Part shown: positions 8,316-17,248 of the stretch, in pieces
Layout of the letters: each line of letters opens with the position of its first letter
Numbering within the stretch: the first letter of the stretch is position 1
Source of the DNA: Rhizobium sp. SL86
Lineage (GTDB): Bacteria > Pseudomonadota > Alphaproteobacteria > Rhizobiales > Rhizobiaceae
DNA length: 64,000 nt
Assembly: GCF_026672545.1 (NCBI RefSeq)
Contig: NZ_JAPPRJ010000009.1
Coordinates: 1-64,000, forward strand
Reading direction: 5' to 3'
Translations under genes and position numbers: made by a program
Notes under the pieces: generated by a model
Told to the model about the DNA's origin: nothing
Database searches by the model: none
The model's input: only the letters and a program-made list of their open reading frames with translations

Positions 8316-9569
8316 TCAGCCGCGCGGCGGGCGGTGGGTCACGGTGATGAAATCCGTGCCCTTGGTCGTCTCCGGGCCGACGCCGGTGTCGGAGATGGTC
8401 AGCGATGTGCCGGTCGAGATCATCGCGCCGATGCGCTGACGAAGATCCTCCGGCACATGAATGCGGTCGAGCACCGCTTTCAGCGCATCCGGCCCTTCGA
8501 CGGCATCGGAGGTGATGCCGAGCCGCTTGCGTGTGGCTTCGGGCAGGTGGTTTGCGAGGCTCAGCCCCTGCCATTCCGCCGTGCCTTTGTCGCGATTGAT
8601 CGCCGTCACGGAGAGGAAATGCGTGCCGAGCGCAACATTGGGGTCTGCAAGGACGATCGGCTCGGACAGCACCTCCTGAAAGCCCTGGCGGACCAGCAGC
8701 TGGCCGGTCGGCGGTTCGGCGCGTCCACTGGAGGCATACAGCGCCGAAAGCACCTCGGCGGTCAATACGGGGCCTTTCGTCGCAAAACCCTTCCAGCGTT
8801 TGTAGGCATCGATCGCGCTGCGCGTGGCCGAACCGAGGATGCCGTCCACCGTCCCCGCATCGAAACCGAGTTCGGTCAGCATCGCCTGCACATCGGCAAT
8901 CGTCTCGCGCTCGCTGCGGCGGGTAATCAGGATGCGCAACGGCGCCGGTTCATCGGCGGCAGAGGCCGCCTCCTTCGGCAGGGGCAACGAGACCGGCGAG
9001 GCCGGCATGTTCATCGCCACTTCCACCTGGCGCACGGCCTGATCGGCTGAGGAGGGCCGCAGCGATGCATCGGAGAGCACATTGCCGGCAGGGCGTTCGG
9101 CCGGCGGGGCAAACAGGGCGGCATGGGTGATCGGCTGAGGCGAAACGGCGGCATCGCTGATGATCACATGCACACCGCGCGTCGTCATCTGGTAGAGCGA
9201 TTTGGCAAAGGCGGCGGGCAGGCGCACGCAGCCGTGCGAGGCGGGATAGTTCGGCACGCTGTTTGATTCATGCAGCGCGATGCCGGACCAGGTCAACCGC
9301 TGCATCCAGGGCATGGGCGCGTTCGAATAGAGGTTCGATTCGTGATACTTGCGCTTTTCGAGAACGGAAAAGATGCCGGTCGGCGTGTCGTGACCTTCCT
9401 TGCCGGTCGAAACCTTCGAGGTCGCGATGACCGTGCCGCCGTCATAGACGGCCAATGACTGGCTGTCCTTCGAAACGATGATCTGCAGAGTCCGTGCATT
9501 GTCCGCGGCGGCGACCGTCGTCGCGCAACTCGACACCAGAGCGAAGATGATCGCCGCACGCTTCAACAT
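8316..9569 (-). CDS. Periplasmic L,D-transpeptidase (YkuD) with peptidoglycan-binding domain
   Basis: A 417-residue exported enzyme expected to make 3-3 peptidoglycan cross-links or attach proteins to murein. An N-terminal signal peptide (MLKRAAIIFALVSSCATTVA) is followed by a YkuD domain (about residues 27-145) with the catalytic SHGCVRL and the preceding HESNSVPNYPA. Towards the C-terminus a PG_binding_1-like segment (VQAMLTELGFDAGTVDGILG) is visible. The gene is convergent with dnaE, 28 bp away. The substrate and reaction type are inferred from the fold. Confidence 0.9.
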   Translation of the reverse strand: MLKRAAIIFALVSSCATTVAAADNARTLQIIVSKDSQSLAVYDGGTVIATSKVSTGKEGHDTPTGIFSVLEKRKYHESNLYSNAPMPWMQRLTWSGIALHESNSVPNYPASHGCVRLPAAFAKSLYQMTTRGVHVIISDAAVSPQPITHAALFAPPAERPAGNVLSDASLRPSSADQAVRQVEVAMNMPASPVSLPLPKEAASAADEPAPLRILITRRSERETIADVQAMLTELGFDAGTVDGILGSATRSAIDAYKRWKGFATKGPVLTAEVLSALYASSGRAEPPTGQLLVRQGFQEVLSEPIVLADPNVALGTHFLSVTAINRDKGTAEWQGLSLANHLPEATRKRLGITSDAVEGPDALKAVLDRIHVPEDLRQRIGAMISTGTSLTISDTGVGPETTKGTDFITVTHRPPRG

Positions 9570-9680
9570 GACACATGAACCCTTAACGCAGTACCAGATG
9601 CGGGAGAATATGAGAGGAAGTTTAAAGAAGGCTTAGGTATGCCGGGAGCCGGTTAAACCTCGCGAAAACGTGATGCCTGT

Positions 9681-10973
9681 TCAGCTTGGTTTCTTCAGGG
9701 TGCCGAAGGTGAAACCGGTTTCCACCGCCGCCTTGCCGAACTTGTCGCGCAGCCGGTCCATGGCTGCTTCGGCGGCCGCCCGGCGGGCCGCCTGCGGATC
9801 GACAAGGTCCGGCGGATCGGCACGGTCGGGATCGCAAAGATCCGTCACCCCGATGCCGATCAGGCGGAATTTCGTGCCGTCGGTTTCCTTGTCCAGCAGG
9901 CTCAAACCGGTGCGGAAAATGCGGTCGGCGAGCTGCGTCGGGTCTTCCAGCCGGCGATTGCGGGTCCGGCTCTTGAAGTCGGCCGTCTTCAATTTCAGAA
10001 CGACGGTGTGGCCGGCAATCGCCTGTTTCTTCAGCCGGTGCGAAACCTTCTCTGACAACGCCCGCAGGATCGGCACGAGATCCTCATGGCGGGAAATATC
10101 GTCGAAAAAGGTGGTTTCGGCGGACACGCTTTTGGCCGGATCGTTCGGATGTACGCTGCGGTCGTCGATGCCGCGCGACAGGCGGTAGAGGCGCTGTCCC
10201 ATGGTGCCGTAACGGCGCATCAGGTCGCCCTCATCCATCCCCTGCAGCTGCCCGATGGTGCGGACGCCGTCCGCCTGCAGCGTCGCGGCAAAGGCCTTGC
10301 CCACCCCCCAGATCGTCGTGACGGGGCGCGGCGCAAGAAAGGCCAAGGCCTCCTCGCGGCCGATCACGGAAAAGCCGCGCGGTTTCTGCAGGTCGGAGGC
10401 GACCTTGGCCAGGAATTTGCAGTAGGAAAGGCCGACCGACAGTGTGATGCCGATCTCGTTTTCCACCCGCCGCACCAGTTTGGCCAGGATGCGGGCCGGC
10501 GGATCGTGATGCAGCCGTTCGGTGCCGGAAAGATCGAGAAAGGCCTCGTCGATGGAGAGCGGCTGGACGAGCGGTGTCAACTCCTGGAACAGCGTGCGGA
10601 CCTGCCGGCCGACGGCGACGTATTTTTCCATGTTGGGCCGGATGACGACGGCGTCCGGACATGCCTCCAGCGCCTTGAACATCGGCATGGCGGAGCGCAC
10701 GCCGCTGATGCGGGCGATGTAACAGGCGGTCGAGACCACGCCGCGTTTGCCGCCGCCGATGATCACCGGTTTGTCGGCAAGTTCCGGATTGTCGCGTTTT
10801 TCCACCGAGGCATAAAAGGCATCGCAGTCGATATGGGCGATCGACAGGTCGTAGAGTTCCCGGTGGTAGAGAAGCCGCGGACTGCCGCAACTGCGGCAAC
10901 GGCGCCTGCCTTCCGGTTGGCCGGTCAGGCAGTCACGGCAGAAGCCCGGATCGTAAGCGGCAAGCGGCGGCAT
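9681..10973 (-). CDS. dinB: DNA polymerase IV (Y family)
   Basis: Error-prone translesion polymerase, 430 aa from the chosen start. Y-family motifs are present: [19 protein letters not shown], a [14 protein letters not shown] block, the SIDEAFLDL catalytic acidic pair, and a C-terminal little-finger domain. An N-terminal extension with two CxxC pairs (CRDC and CRSC) looks like a zinc ribbon, as I recall in other rhizobial DinB proteins. The in-frame ATG at 11006 overlaps a probable -10 element and lies upstream of a LexA box, so the ATG at 10973 was preferred, although no strong Shine-Dalgarno precedes it. Confidence 0.95.
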   Translation of the reverse strand: MPPLAAYDPGFCRDCLTGQPEGRRRCRSCGSPRLLYHRELYDLSIAHIDCDAFYASVEKRDNPELADKPVIIGGGKRGVVSTACYIARISGVRSAMPMFKALEACPDAVVIRPNMEKYVAVGRQVRTLFQELTPLVQPLSIDEAFLDLSGTERLHHDPPARILAKLVRRVENEIGITLSVGLSYCKFLAKVASDLQKPRGFSVIGREEALAFLAPRPVTTIWGVGKAFAATLQADGVRTIGQLQGMDEGDLMRRYGTMGQRLYRLSRGIDDRSVHPNDPAKSVSAETTFFDDISRHEDLVPILRALSEKVSHRLKKQAIAGHTVVLKLKTADFKSRTRNRRLEDPTQLADRIFRTGLSLLDKETDGTKFRLIGIGVTDLCDPDRADPPDLVDPQAARRAAAEAAMDRLRDKFGKAAVETGFTFGTLKKPS

Positions 10974-10979
10974 GGCACG

Positions 10980-11030
10980 GAACAAAGGTTGAACGAACGC
11001 CACCATAAGTCCGCACCGCGACCGTTACAA
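10980..11030 (-). promoter_or_regulatory. dinB promoter with LexA box
   Basis: On the minus strand, TTGTAA (11030-11025), a 17-bp spacer and TATGGT (11007-11002) form a reasonable -35/-10 pair. They are followed at once by GTTC-N7-GTTC (10994-10980), a perfect alphaproteobacterial LexA box covering the predicted start point. SOS control of dinB is well established in this group, so this box supports reading the other boxes at 4465-4509 as genuine. Confidence 0.8.
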
Positions 11031-11070
11031 GCACCTGTTTGCGATGAACGTCAGCGGCGAAGACCTGATG

Positions 11071-11715
11071 TCAGGCGCCGGCAAAATGCCGTTGCACCTC
11101 GCGTTCGGCCGCCTGCCAATCAGTGACCTGCACCACATGCGGGCCGGGTTTCGGGGCATGTTTGTGGATATCCGATTGCGGCATCAGATGAACGAGCAGG
11201 CATTCCGGCACGCTTTCGGCAACGGACACATGGTTGTGCGCCATGTCGTCGATGAAGGCGAGGGGAAGGCTGCGCCGGCCGTGCATCTGCCGGACGACGG
11301 GCCCTTTCGGGCTTTCGGTCGCCAGCAGCGGGAAGGTGAGGTCCAGACGGTCGAGCAGGCGCCGGCGCATCTCGGTATAACGCGGCGGCATGGCGGTGAG
11401 AAACACCACATCGGCATCGTCGCCAAGCGTCTTGAGACTTTTGACGGCATCACCAAACGGCGTCTGCCAATCCTCCTGCGCCTCGAAGAAATCGAGGATC
11501 AGCTGGGTCACCAGTGCGTCCGCCAGTGGCCGCTGGTCGATGGTGGAGATGATGTTGCCGTGCAGCCGATAGGAGCGCGGTTCGAGCCGGTGTCCCAGGC
11601 TTTCGAGAAACCGCTGGAAGGGCATCACGAACTCGAGAACCACGTCATCGACATCGCAGACGACAAGCGGCCGGTCGGTCAGGCGCACATGCGCAAGGTC
11701 GACGATCTCGCTCAT
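11071..11715 (-). CDS. HAD-superfamily hydrolase-like protein
   Basis: A 214-residue protein with HAD motifs: motif I VVCDVDDVVLEF, motif II in VVFLTAMPP and motif IV in LAFIDDMAHN. The substrate is unknown; 5'-nucleotidase or phosphatase activity would be usual for the fold. The chosen ATG at 11715 overlaps the stop of the upstream DUF3572 gene in an ATGA arrangement, implying translational coupling. The longer frame running up to 11952 is out-of-frame DNA of that upstream gene. Confidence 0.82.
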   Translation of the reverse strand: MSEIVDLAHVRLTDRPLVVCDVDDVVLEFVMPFQRFLESLGHRLEPRSYRLHGNIISTIDQRPLADALVTQLILDFFEAQEDWQTPFGDAVKSLKTLGDDADVVFLTAMPPRYTEMRRRLLDRLDLTFPLLATESPKGPVVRQMHGRRSLPLAFIDDMAHNHVSVAESVPECLLVHLMPQSDIHKHAPKPGPHVVQVTDWQAAEREVQRHFAGA

Positions 11716-12020
11716 TCGATCTGTCCGGAATCGAGGCCAGGGCCGGAATAGTGATGCCAGGCGCGCACCACCGCCTCGGGTTTCCACTGGCTCGCCTCGC
11801 AGAAGGTCATCAGCGTCGGTTCGTGCGCCATGATGAAATCCACCATGCCGGCCAGAAAACCCGGATCGCTCACCGCACTGCGCATTTGCGTCGGCTGTAC
11901 GCCGGAGAGCGCGAGGAAACGCCCCAGCATGTCGGGTTCGCCAGCCAGCCATTGCAGGATCGCTGCCGCGGTTTCATCCGGTGCCGGAAGGACCTGCGAT
12001 TTTCGGGGGTCGGGATGCAT
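11712..12020 (-). CDS. DUF3572-family protein
   Basis: A small acidic cytoplasmic protein of 102 residues from the ATG at 12020; a TTG at 12050 would add 10 residues. It matches the alphaproteobacterial DUF3572 pattern as I remember it: a helical core with ILQWLAGEPDMLGRFLALSG, then SDPGFLAGMVDFIMAHE and a short C-terminal helix. Function is unknown. It lies divergent from divK, an arrangement I recall from other Rhizobiales, and its stop overlaps the HAD gene start by 4 bp. Confidence 0.8.
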   Translation of the reverse strand: MHPDPRKSQVLPAPDETAAAILQWLAGEPDMLGRFLALSGVQPTQMRSAVSDPGFLAGMVDFIMAHEPTLMTFCEASQWKPEAVVRAWHHYSGPGLDSGQIE

Positions 12021-12146
12021 GCGTTGATAAATTTCCTTTTCCTCAACCAAATGGCTCTAGTGTCGCGACAGCTGATGATGGAATCGGCCTCTCGCAACCT
12101 TATATACTGCTAGGTTGCCGACAAGGCAGGATTTAAGGATGTGCCG

Positions 12147-12518
12147 ATGCCCAAGAGGGTCATGATTGTCGAAGATAACGAGCTCAACATGAAGCTCTTC
12201 CGCGATCTGATAGAAGCCTCCGGATACACGACCATCCAGACGCGCAACGGAATGGAAGCGCTTGATCTGGCGCGCAAGCACCGCCCGGATCTCATCCTGA
12301 TGGATATCCAGCTGCCTGAGGTCTCCGGTCTTGAAGTCACAAAGTGGCTGAAAGAAGACGACGAGCTGCATGTCATTCCCGTCGTTGCCGTCACCGCCTT
12401 TGCCATGAAGGGGGACGAGGAGCGGATCCGCCAGGGCGGTTGCGAGGCTTATGTCTCGAAGCCCATCTCGGTGCCGAAGTTCATCGAGACCATCAAGACC
12501 TATCTGGGCGACGCATGA
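12147..12518 (+). CDS. divK: Single-domain response regulator DivK
   Basis: A 123-residue stand-alone receiver, the exact DivK length. It contains the acidic pocket VEDNE, the phosphoacceptor aspartate in [10 protein letters not shown], the switch threonine VTAFAM and the lysine of VSKPIS. DivK is phosphorylated by DivJ/PleC-type kinases and acts through DivL-CckA to restrain CtrA. The start at 12147 has AAGGA 7 nt upstream; the GTG at 12141 is less well placed. pleD follows 16 bp downstream, the conserved divK-pleD cell-cycle operon. Confidence 0.95.
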   Translation: MPKRVMIVEDNELNMKLFRDLIEASGYTTIQTRNGMEALDLARKHRPDLILMDIQLPEVSGLEVTKWLKEDDELHVIPVVAVTAFAMKGDEERIRQGGCEAYVSKPISVPKFIETIKTYLGDA

Positions 12519-12534
12519 GCGGGGGCTGTGAGCG

Positions 12535-13902
12535 ATGACAGCACGGATCCTCGTCGTCGATGACATCCCGGCGAACGTCAAGCTGCTGGAGGCACGGCTT
12601 CTGGCAGAATATTTCGACGTTCTGACGGCCGACGACGGGTACAAGGCGCTGGACATCGTCGCCAATACCAATGTCGACATCATCCTGCTCGACATCATGA
12701 TGCCGGGCATGGATGGTTTCGAGGTCTGCGAGAAACTGAAGGCCGATCCGAAGACCGCCCATATCCCGGTGGTCATGGTCACCGCACTCGATCAGCCGGC
12801 AGACCGCGTGCGCGGCCTCAAAGCTGGCGCCGACGATTTCCTCACCAAGCCGGTGAACGATCTGCAGCTCGTGTCGCGGGTAAAAAGCCTGGTCCGGCTG
12901 AAGACATTGAGCGACGAGTTGCGCATCCGCTCCGAGACGGCGCGGCAGATCGGATTTGAGGATTACCTGCGCATGGACAACCTGGAGGCGCCGGGGCAGG
13001 TGCTTCTGATCGATGGACGCGCCAGTTCACAGGAGCGCATCATCAAGGCCCTGAAGCCGGTCGCCGAAGTGACCGCGATGTCCGATCCGCAGGCGGCGGT
13101 TTTCGAGGCGGCAGAGAACCCGTTCGACCTCGTCATCATCAACGGCAGCAGTGAACACTACGATCCGCTACGGCTGTGCGCGCAATTGCGTCAGCTGGAA
13201 CGTACGCGTTTCCTGCCGCTGCTGCTGGCCACCGAACTGGGCGATGAGGATACCATCGTCCGTGCGCTCGATCTTGGCGTCAATGATTACATCGTCCGGC
13301 CGCTCGACCCGAACGAACTCGTGGCGCGGACGCTGACCCAGATCAAACGCAAGCGCTACAATGACCGGCTGCGCTCGAGCGTGCGCCAGACGATCGAACT
13401 GGCGGTAACTGACGGCCTGACGGGCCTCAACAACCGGCGTTATCTCGACAATCATCTGAAGGTGCTGTTCAACCGCGCGGCGGCCAGGGGCCGCGCCCTG
13501 TCGGTCTGCATCACGGATATCGACCGGTTCAAGCAGGTCAACGATACCTATGGGCACGATGCCGGCGACGAGGTGCTGAAGGAGTTCGCCCGGCGTATCC
13601 GCTCGACCGTGCGGGGCGCCGATCTTGCCTGCCGGTATGGGGGCGAGGAATTTGTCGTGGTGATGCCCGACACCGATGCGGCCGCGGCGGCAACGATCGC
13701 CGAGCGCCTGCGCGATATCATCGAGCGGACGCCGTTTTCCTTGCCGGGCACGGATCTCGATCTGACCGTCACCGCTTCGCTGGGGATCGCCACCAATGTG
13801 CCCGGTGTCGAAACGCCCGAGCAACTGTTGAAGAAGGCGGACAAGGCGCTTTACGAAGCCAAAAACAGCGGCAGGAACCGCGTCGTCGCCGCTGCGGCGT
13901 GA
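12535..13902 (+). CDS. pleD: Diguanylate cyclase response regulator PleD
   Basis: A 455-residue protein arranged REC-REC-GGDEF. The first receiver has the phosphorylatable aspartate in DIILLDIMMPGMDGF. The second has LVIINGS in that position and lacks the aspartate, as in the adaptor receiver of Caulobacter PleD. The cyclase active site is RYGGEEFVVV. An RxxD inhibitory I-site (RGAD) lies five residues before GGEEF, so product inhibition is expected. It makes c-di-GMP to drive the polar programme and is co-transcribed with divK. Confidence 0.96.
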   Translation: MTARILVVDDIPANVKLLEARLLAEYFDVLTADDGYKALDIVANTNVDIILLDIMMPGMDGFEVCEKLKADPKTAHIPVVMVTALDQPADRVRGLKAGADDFLTKPVNDLQLVSRVKSLVRLKTLSDELRIRSETARQIGFEDYLRMDNLEAPGQVLLIDGRASSQERIIKALKPVAEVTAMSDPQAAVFEAAENPFDLVIINGSSEHYDPLRLCAQLRQLERTRFLPLLLATELGDEDTIVRALDLGVNDYIVRPLDPNELVARTLTQIKRKRYNDRLRSSVRQTIELAVTDGLTGLNNRRYLDNHLKVLFNRAAARGRALSVCITDIDRFKQVNDTYGHDAGDEVLKEFARRIRSTVRGADLACRYGGEEFVVVMPDTDAAAAATIAERLRDIIERTPFSLPGTDLDLTVTASLGIATNVPGVETPEQLLKKADKALYEAKNSGRNRVVAAAA

Positions 13903-14543
13903 TGTCGCGTCCCGAGCAGTCCGTGCGCTTCGCGAAGTAAAAACGGCCAAATGGTCACCGCGGTGTCATCCAGCAGAAGTTATAGTGCCGCGAACGATCT
14001 GCTGGGCACCTGCCATCAGATGACCGGGCGACTGATCTGCCGATTCGCACTTTACTGCGCATGCAACCGAACTGCCGACGCTCTGACGGATGCCTCGTTG
14101 GGGAGAGGTGACTTCCCTAACGGCATGCAAATACTGAATAATGCTCACCTTTGCACAGTTGAGACTGCGCGAATTTTAACCATGGCGCACGAGTTCTGGG
14201 CTTGCGGTTAAGAATAGGTTGATTTCTGAAAGCTTTTACGCAAGTTTAGCGACAGCGAACCTGTTCCGTTCGGAACATGAGATACCCCATGATGCTCAGG
14301 TCCGCCGCATCTCCTGGGTCGTGGGGTCGGTCGGTCGGTATGCATATCCGCGGTTCCTCGTGCCGCCTTGCATGCCGACCGGCCCCCAAATCCCGTCCTG
14401 AACGGCGATTTCCCGGCTTTTTTCCCGACATACAATGCACTGCAGCATGCTCGACAGTCCCGCGTTCTGCGCCGCGAACCCGATTGGCCTCCTGTGTCGA
14501 TTCGAGCCAAGCGGCTTGGCGTTGTCGTGCAAGAGAAACAAAA
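13903..14543. other. Long intergenic region between pleD and rpmG
   Basis: No supportable protein gene in about 640 bp. Short open frames on both strands lack ribosome-binding sites and family resemblance. It holds a perfect palindrome (14262-14277) and one TTAACCAT word (14176-14183) like a CtrA half-site. The room and isolated position would suit a small RNA, but none can be shown from sequence alone. Confidence 0.55.
14262..14277. promoter_or_regulatory. Perfect 16-bp palindrome, possible operator
   Basis: TGTTCCG and CGGAACA face each other across two bases. Compact perfect palindromes like this are typical of dimeric repressor operators. No adjacent start codon or promoter could be assigned with confidence, so the target is unknown. 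Confidence 0.4.
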
Positions 14544-14575
14544 AAAGGCGCGGTACCTGAGAGTACCGCGCCTTT
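14544..14575 (-). terminator. Rho-independent terminator of rpmG
   Basis: A 13-bp perfect stem (14544-14556 with 14563-14575) with a 6-nt loop. Read on the minus strand it is followed by a run of T residues. It starts about 20 bp after the rpmG stop codon. Confidence 0.92.
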
Positions 14576-14595
14576 AACTGGAACGCTGATCAATT

Positions 14596-14763
14596 TTACT
14601 TGATCTTGGTTTCCTTGAACTCGACGTGCTTCTTGACGATCGGGTCGTACTTGGTCTTCGTCATCTTGTCCGTCATCGTACGGCTGTTCTTCGTCGTGAC
14701 GTAGAAGAAACCGGTATCGGCCGTCGACAGCAGCTTGATCTTGATGGTCGTAGCTTTCGCCAT
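14596..14763 (-). CDS. rpmG: 50S ribosomal protein L33
   Basis: A 55-residue basic protein beginning [20 protein letters not shown] and ending in [13 protein letters not shown], a standard proteobacterial L33 of the zinc-free type (no CxxC pairs). It is a component of the large ribosomal subunit near the E site. It is the last gene of the minus-strand block and is followed by a strong terminator. It was identified by direct translation of a stretch too short for routine ORF calling. Confidence 0.96.
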   Translation of the reverse strand: MAKATTIKIKLLSTADTGFFYVTTKNSRTMTDKMTKTKYDPIVKKHVEFKETKIK

Positions 14764-14855
14764 GGTCTTCCTGCCTCTAAATAAAAATCAAGCCGCGGAC
14801 GCCTGAGCTGTCCACGGCGAAATCTGGCGCGAAACTACAAATCGCGCCCGAAAAG

Positions 14856-16040
14856 TCAAGCCCGTTCTCGTCCGAAAAGCAGCCGGCCTATGGATATCAG
14901 CACATAAAGGGCAAAGAAGCCGGCAAGCGCATAGGCAAAGCCGTTGTTTCCGGTGATGTCGATGGCAGCGCCGATCGCCTGCGGACCGGCAACGGTACCC
15001 ACCGCATAACAGAAGACGAAGGCGGCATTGGCGGCTGCAAGGTCCGAGCCGGTGAGTCGCGAACCGAGATGGGCAAGGCCGACCGTGTACAGGCCGGACA
15101 CACAGCCACCCCAGACGAGGAGAAGGCCGGCCATCAGCCACCAGTGCTCGATGAGGAAAGGCAGCGCCAGTGCCCCTGCCAGCCCCGCCAGCGCCATCAG
15201 GAAGAGCATGGGGCGCCGATCCTTCAGCTTGTCGGAGATCATGCCGAAGGGGATCTGGAACACCATGTTGCCGATGCCCATCACCGTCAGCAGCAGGGCG
15301 GCATGCGATTCGTTGAGGCCGGAACGGTTGGCATAGACCGGAAACAGCGAAAGCCCGCCGGCTTCCACCGCGCCGAAGACGAAGACGGCGGCGGTCGCCG
15401 TCGGCACGAGGTAGACATAACGCAGAAAGTGTTTCTGCGGTTTTTCGTCGAGCACCGGGCTTTCGTCGCGGGCGATATAGATCGGCACAAAGGCCAGCAT
15501 GATCGCAGCTGCGCCGATCAGGAAGGGCAGGATGCCCTCGCTGCCGATGGCGGAAAAGATCAGCGGCCCCATCGCAAAGCCGACGGCAAGGACGGTTGCA
15601 TAGATGCCGAGCACCAGCCCACGGCGTTTGGGTGGCGCTGCGGCATTGATCCAGAATTCCGACAGGATGAACAGCGTCGTCGTGGCGCCATGGAAGGCGA
15701 CCCGCAGCGGAAACCACATCCAGAAGGCTTCGGCATAATAGAAGCCGAGCGCGCTGATAGCGGAGATGACGACCGCCCAGAGCATGGTGCGGGCCACGCC
15801 GAAATCATGGGCGAGCCGGGTGGTGATCGGCGCGGCGATCATCGCGGCAACCCCGGCCATGGCCGAGTTCAGCCCGATCAGCGTGGAAGAGATGCCCCGC
15901 TTTTCCAGGATGATACTGAGCAGCGGCAGCCCAAGGCCAATCGCAATCCCGACGGCGCTGATGGCGGAGATCGCGGCGATCAGCGATGGCCAATGGATAT
16001 CTTCCCGGTGGCCAGTGTCACCGTCCGTCCGTTCGGACAT
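14856..16040 (-). CDS. MFS transporter, YcaD-like
   Basis: A 394-residue inner-membrane protein with about 12 hydrophobic segments and the cytoplasmic-loop motif RLAHDFGVARTM between helices 2 and 3. The substrate cannot be told. The start at 16040 (MSERTDGD) has AAGGA 7 nt upstream and is preferred to the ATG nine codons earlier. It lies between the Nudix gene and rpmG, both on the same strand. Confidence 0.88.
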   Translation of the reverse strand: MSERTDGDTGHREDIHWPSLIAAISAISAVGIAIGLGLPLLSIILEKRGISSTLIGLNSAMAGVAAMIAAPITTRLAHDFGVARTMLWAVVISAISALGFYYAEAFWMWFPLRVAFHGATTTLFILSEFWINAAAPPKRRGLVLGIYATVLAVGFAMGPLIFSAIGSEGILPFLIGAAAIMLAFVPIYIARDESPVLDEKPQKHFLRYVYLVPTATAAVFVFGAVEAGGLSLFPVYANRSGLNESHAALLLTVMGIGNMVFQIPFGMISDKLKDRRPMLFLMALAGLAGALALPFLIEHWWLMAGLLLVWGGCVSGLYTVGLAHLGSRLTGSDLAAANAAFVFCYAVGTVAGPQAIGAAIDITGNNGFAYALAGFFALYVLISIGRLLFGRERA

Positions 16041-16069
16041 CGTGGGATCCTTCGAGTGCAAATCCATGT

Positions 16070-16774
16070 CTACAGCCGACTGCGCAGAAACTGACCGTTG
16101 CGATTGGAGTATGTGTAAACATCGCTTCCAAACGGCAAAGACGGATCAGACTCAAGCGAAATCTTCAGATCCCGCGCAACGACCGCAACGATTTCCGGCA
16201 GACGCACCGAATCGAGCGCTGCAAGATCCAGCCAGCGGAAATCCGACAATTCGTCGCTTTCGCGCAGGCTTTGAAGGTCGATGGAAGCTTCATCGACGAA
16301 AGTGGCGAAGAAGCGGTTGTCGAAACGGCGAACGGCACCCGGCGGCGTGACGGCGCGCGCAACGAAGCGCAGGCTGGAGAGGTCGGGGCGATACGGTGTT
16401 TCGGAGAGGGAGGCCGCACCCAGGAGCAGGCCGGTCTCCTCGTACAGTTCTCGGAGTGCGGCGAGCGCCAGGGCCCGTGCCCCGCTTGCGCCCATCGAAG
16501 GCGGACAGCGGCGCAGAAGCAAATCCATCACGGTCGGATTGAGATCCTGCGCGAAGGGCAGGGCATGGTCGCGCTGGTCACGGCGACCGCCGGGGAAAAC
16601 GTAAAGGTCCGGCATGAAGGCGTGGCCGCTGCCGCGCCGGCCGACCAGAACATGCGGCGAGGGGTGGCTGCGATCGATGAGAATCAACGAGGCGGATGCC
16701 TTGGGTCTCAGCCGAAGCGGAGAACCGGGCCGCGCGCGCGCCTCGGCAGGGAGCAAACGATCCGCGGAGGTCAT
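16070..16774 (-). CDS. Nudix hydrolase
   Basis: A 234-residue Nudix protein likely to hydrolyse a nucleoside diphosphate linked to another moiety. The Nudix box is recognisable as the core ALRELYEETGLLLGA (REx2EExGx), preceded by LYVFPGGRRD. The substrate is unknown. The start codon overlaps the DUF983 stop by 4 bp (ATGA), so the two are probably translationally coupled. The topA-rnr-DUF983-Nudix order is one I recall from other Rhizobiales. Confidence 0.9.
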   Translation of the reverse strand: MTSADRLLPAEARARPGSPLRLRPKASASLILIDRSHPSPHVLVGRRGSGHAFMPDLYVFPGGRRDQRDHALPFAQDLNPTVMDLLLRRCPPSMGASGARALALAALRELYEETGLLLGAASLSETPYRPDLSSLRFVARAVTPPGAVRRFDNRFFATFVDEASIDLQSLRESDELSDFRWLDLAALDSVRLPEIVAVVARDLKISLESDPSLPFGSDVYTYSNRNGQFLRSRL

Positions 16775-17238
16775 TCGAGCGGGCCACCGCGACCGGGATC
16801 GAAACTCTCGTCCTCATTGCCGAAGCCGTGCATGCGCAGCGCCCATTGCAGGCCGATGACACCGCCCTTGATCGGCTGCATGGATAAAAGCGCCGTCAGG
16901 ATGGTGATCGGCACCCAGATGGCGAGATGTGTCCACATCGACAGCTGCCAGACCATGTCCGTCATCATGAAGCCGCCGACCGTGACATGGCCGATGATGA
17001 AGATGACGAGATAGGGCGGCAGATCGTCGGCGCGGTGATGGAACATCTCCTCGCCGCAGGCCGCACAGCGATCGACGGGCTTCAGGAAGCTCTTGAACAG
17101 ACGCCCGCTGCCGCAGTTCGGGCAGGTGCATTTCAGGCCGCGCAGGATCGCTTGTCCAAGCGGGCGTTCGGGACGTTCCGATCCGCCGTAGCGGATCGGT
17201 TGTGTGTGGTCATGGGCATGATTGCCAGAGACCGTCAT
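16771..17238 (-). CDS. DUF983 zinc-ribbon membrane protein
   Basis: A 155-residue protein with an N-terminal zinc ribbon (CPNCGSGRLF, then CAACGEEM) and two membrane segments (LVIFIIGHVTVGGFMM and HLAIWVPITILTALLSM), the DUF983 architecture. The function of the family is not established. It lies 10 bp after rnr and overlaps the Nudix gene start by 4 bp. Confidence 0.9.
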   Translation of the reverse strand: MTVSGNHAHDHTQPIRYGGSERPERPLGQAILRGLKCTCPNCGSGRLFKSFLKPVDRCAACGEEMFHHRADDLPPYLVIFIIGHVTVGGFMMTDMVWQLSMWTHLAIWVPITILTALLSMQPIKGGVIGLQWALRMHGFGNEDESFDPGRGGPLE

Positions 17239-17248
17239 CTCATTCCTC

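Noticed and set aside
13951-14211. An 86-codon plus-strand frame after pleD
   Set aside because: No Shine-Dalgarno, no coherent protein character and no family resemblance.
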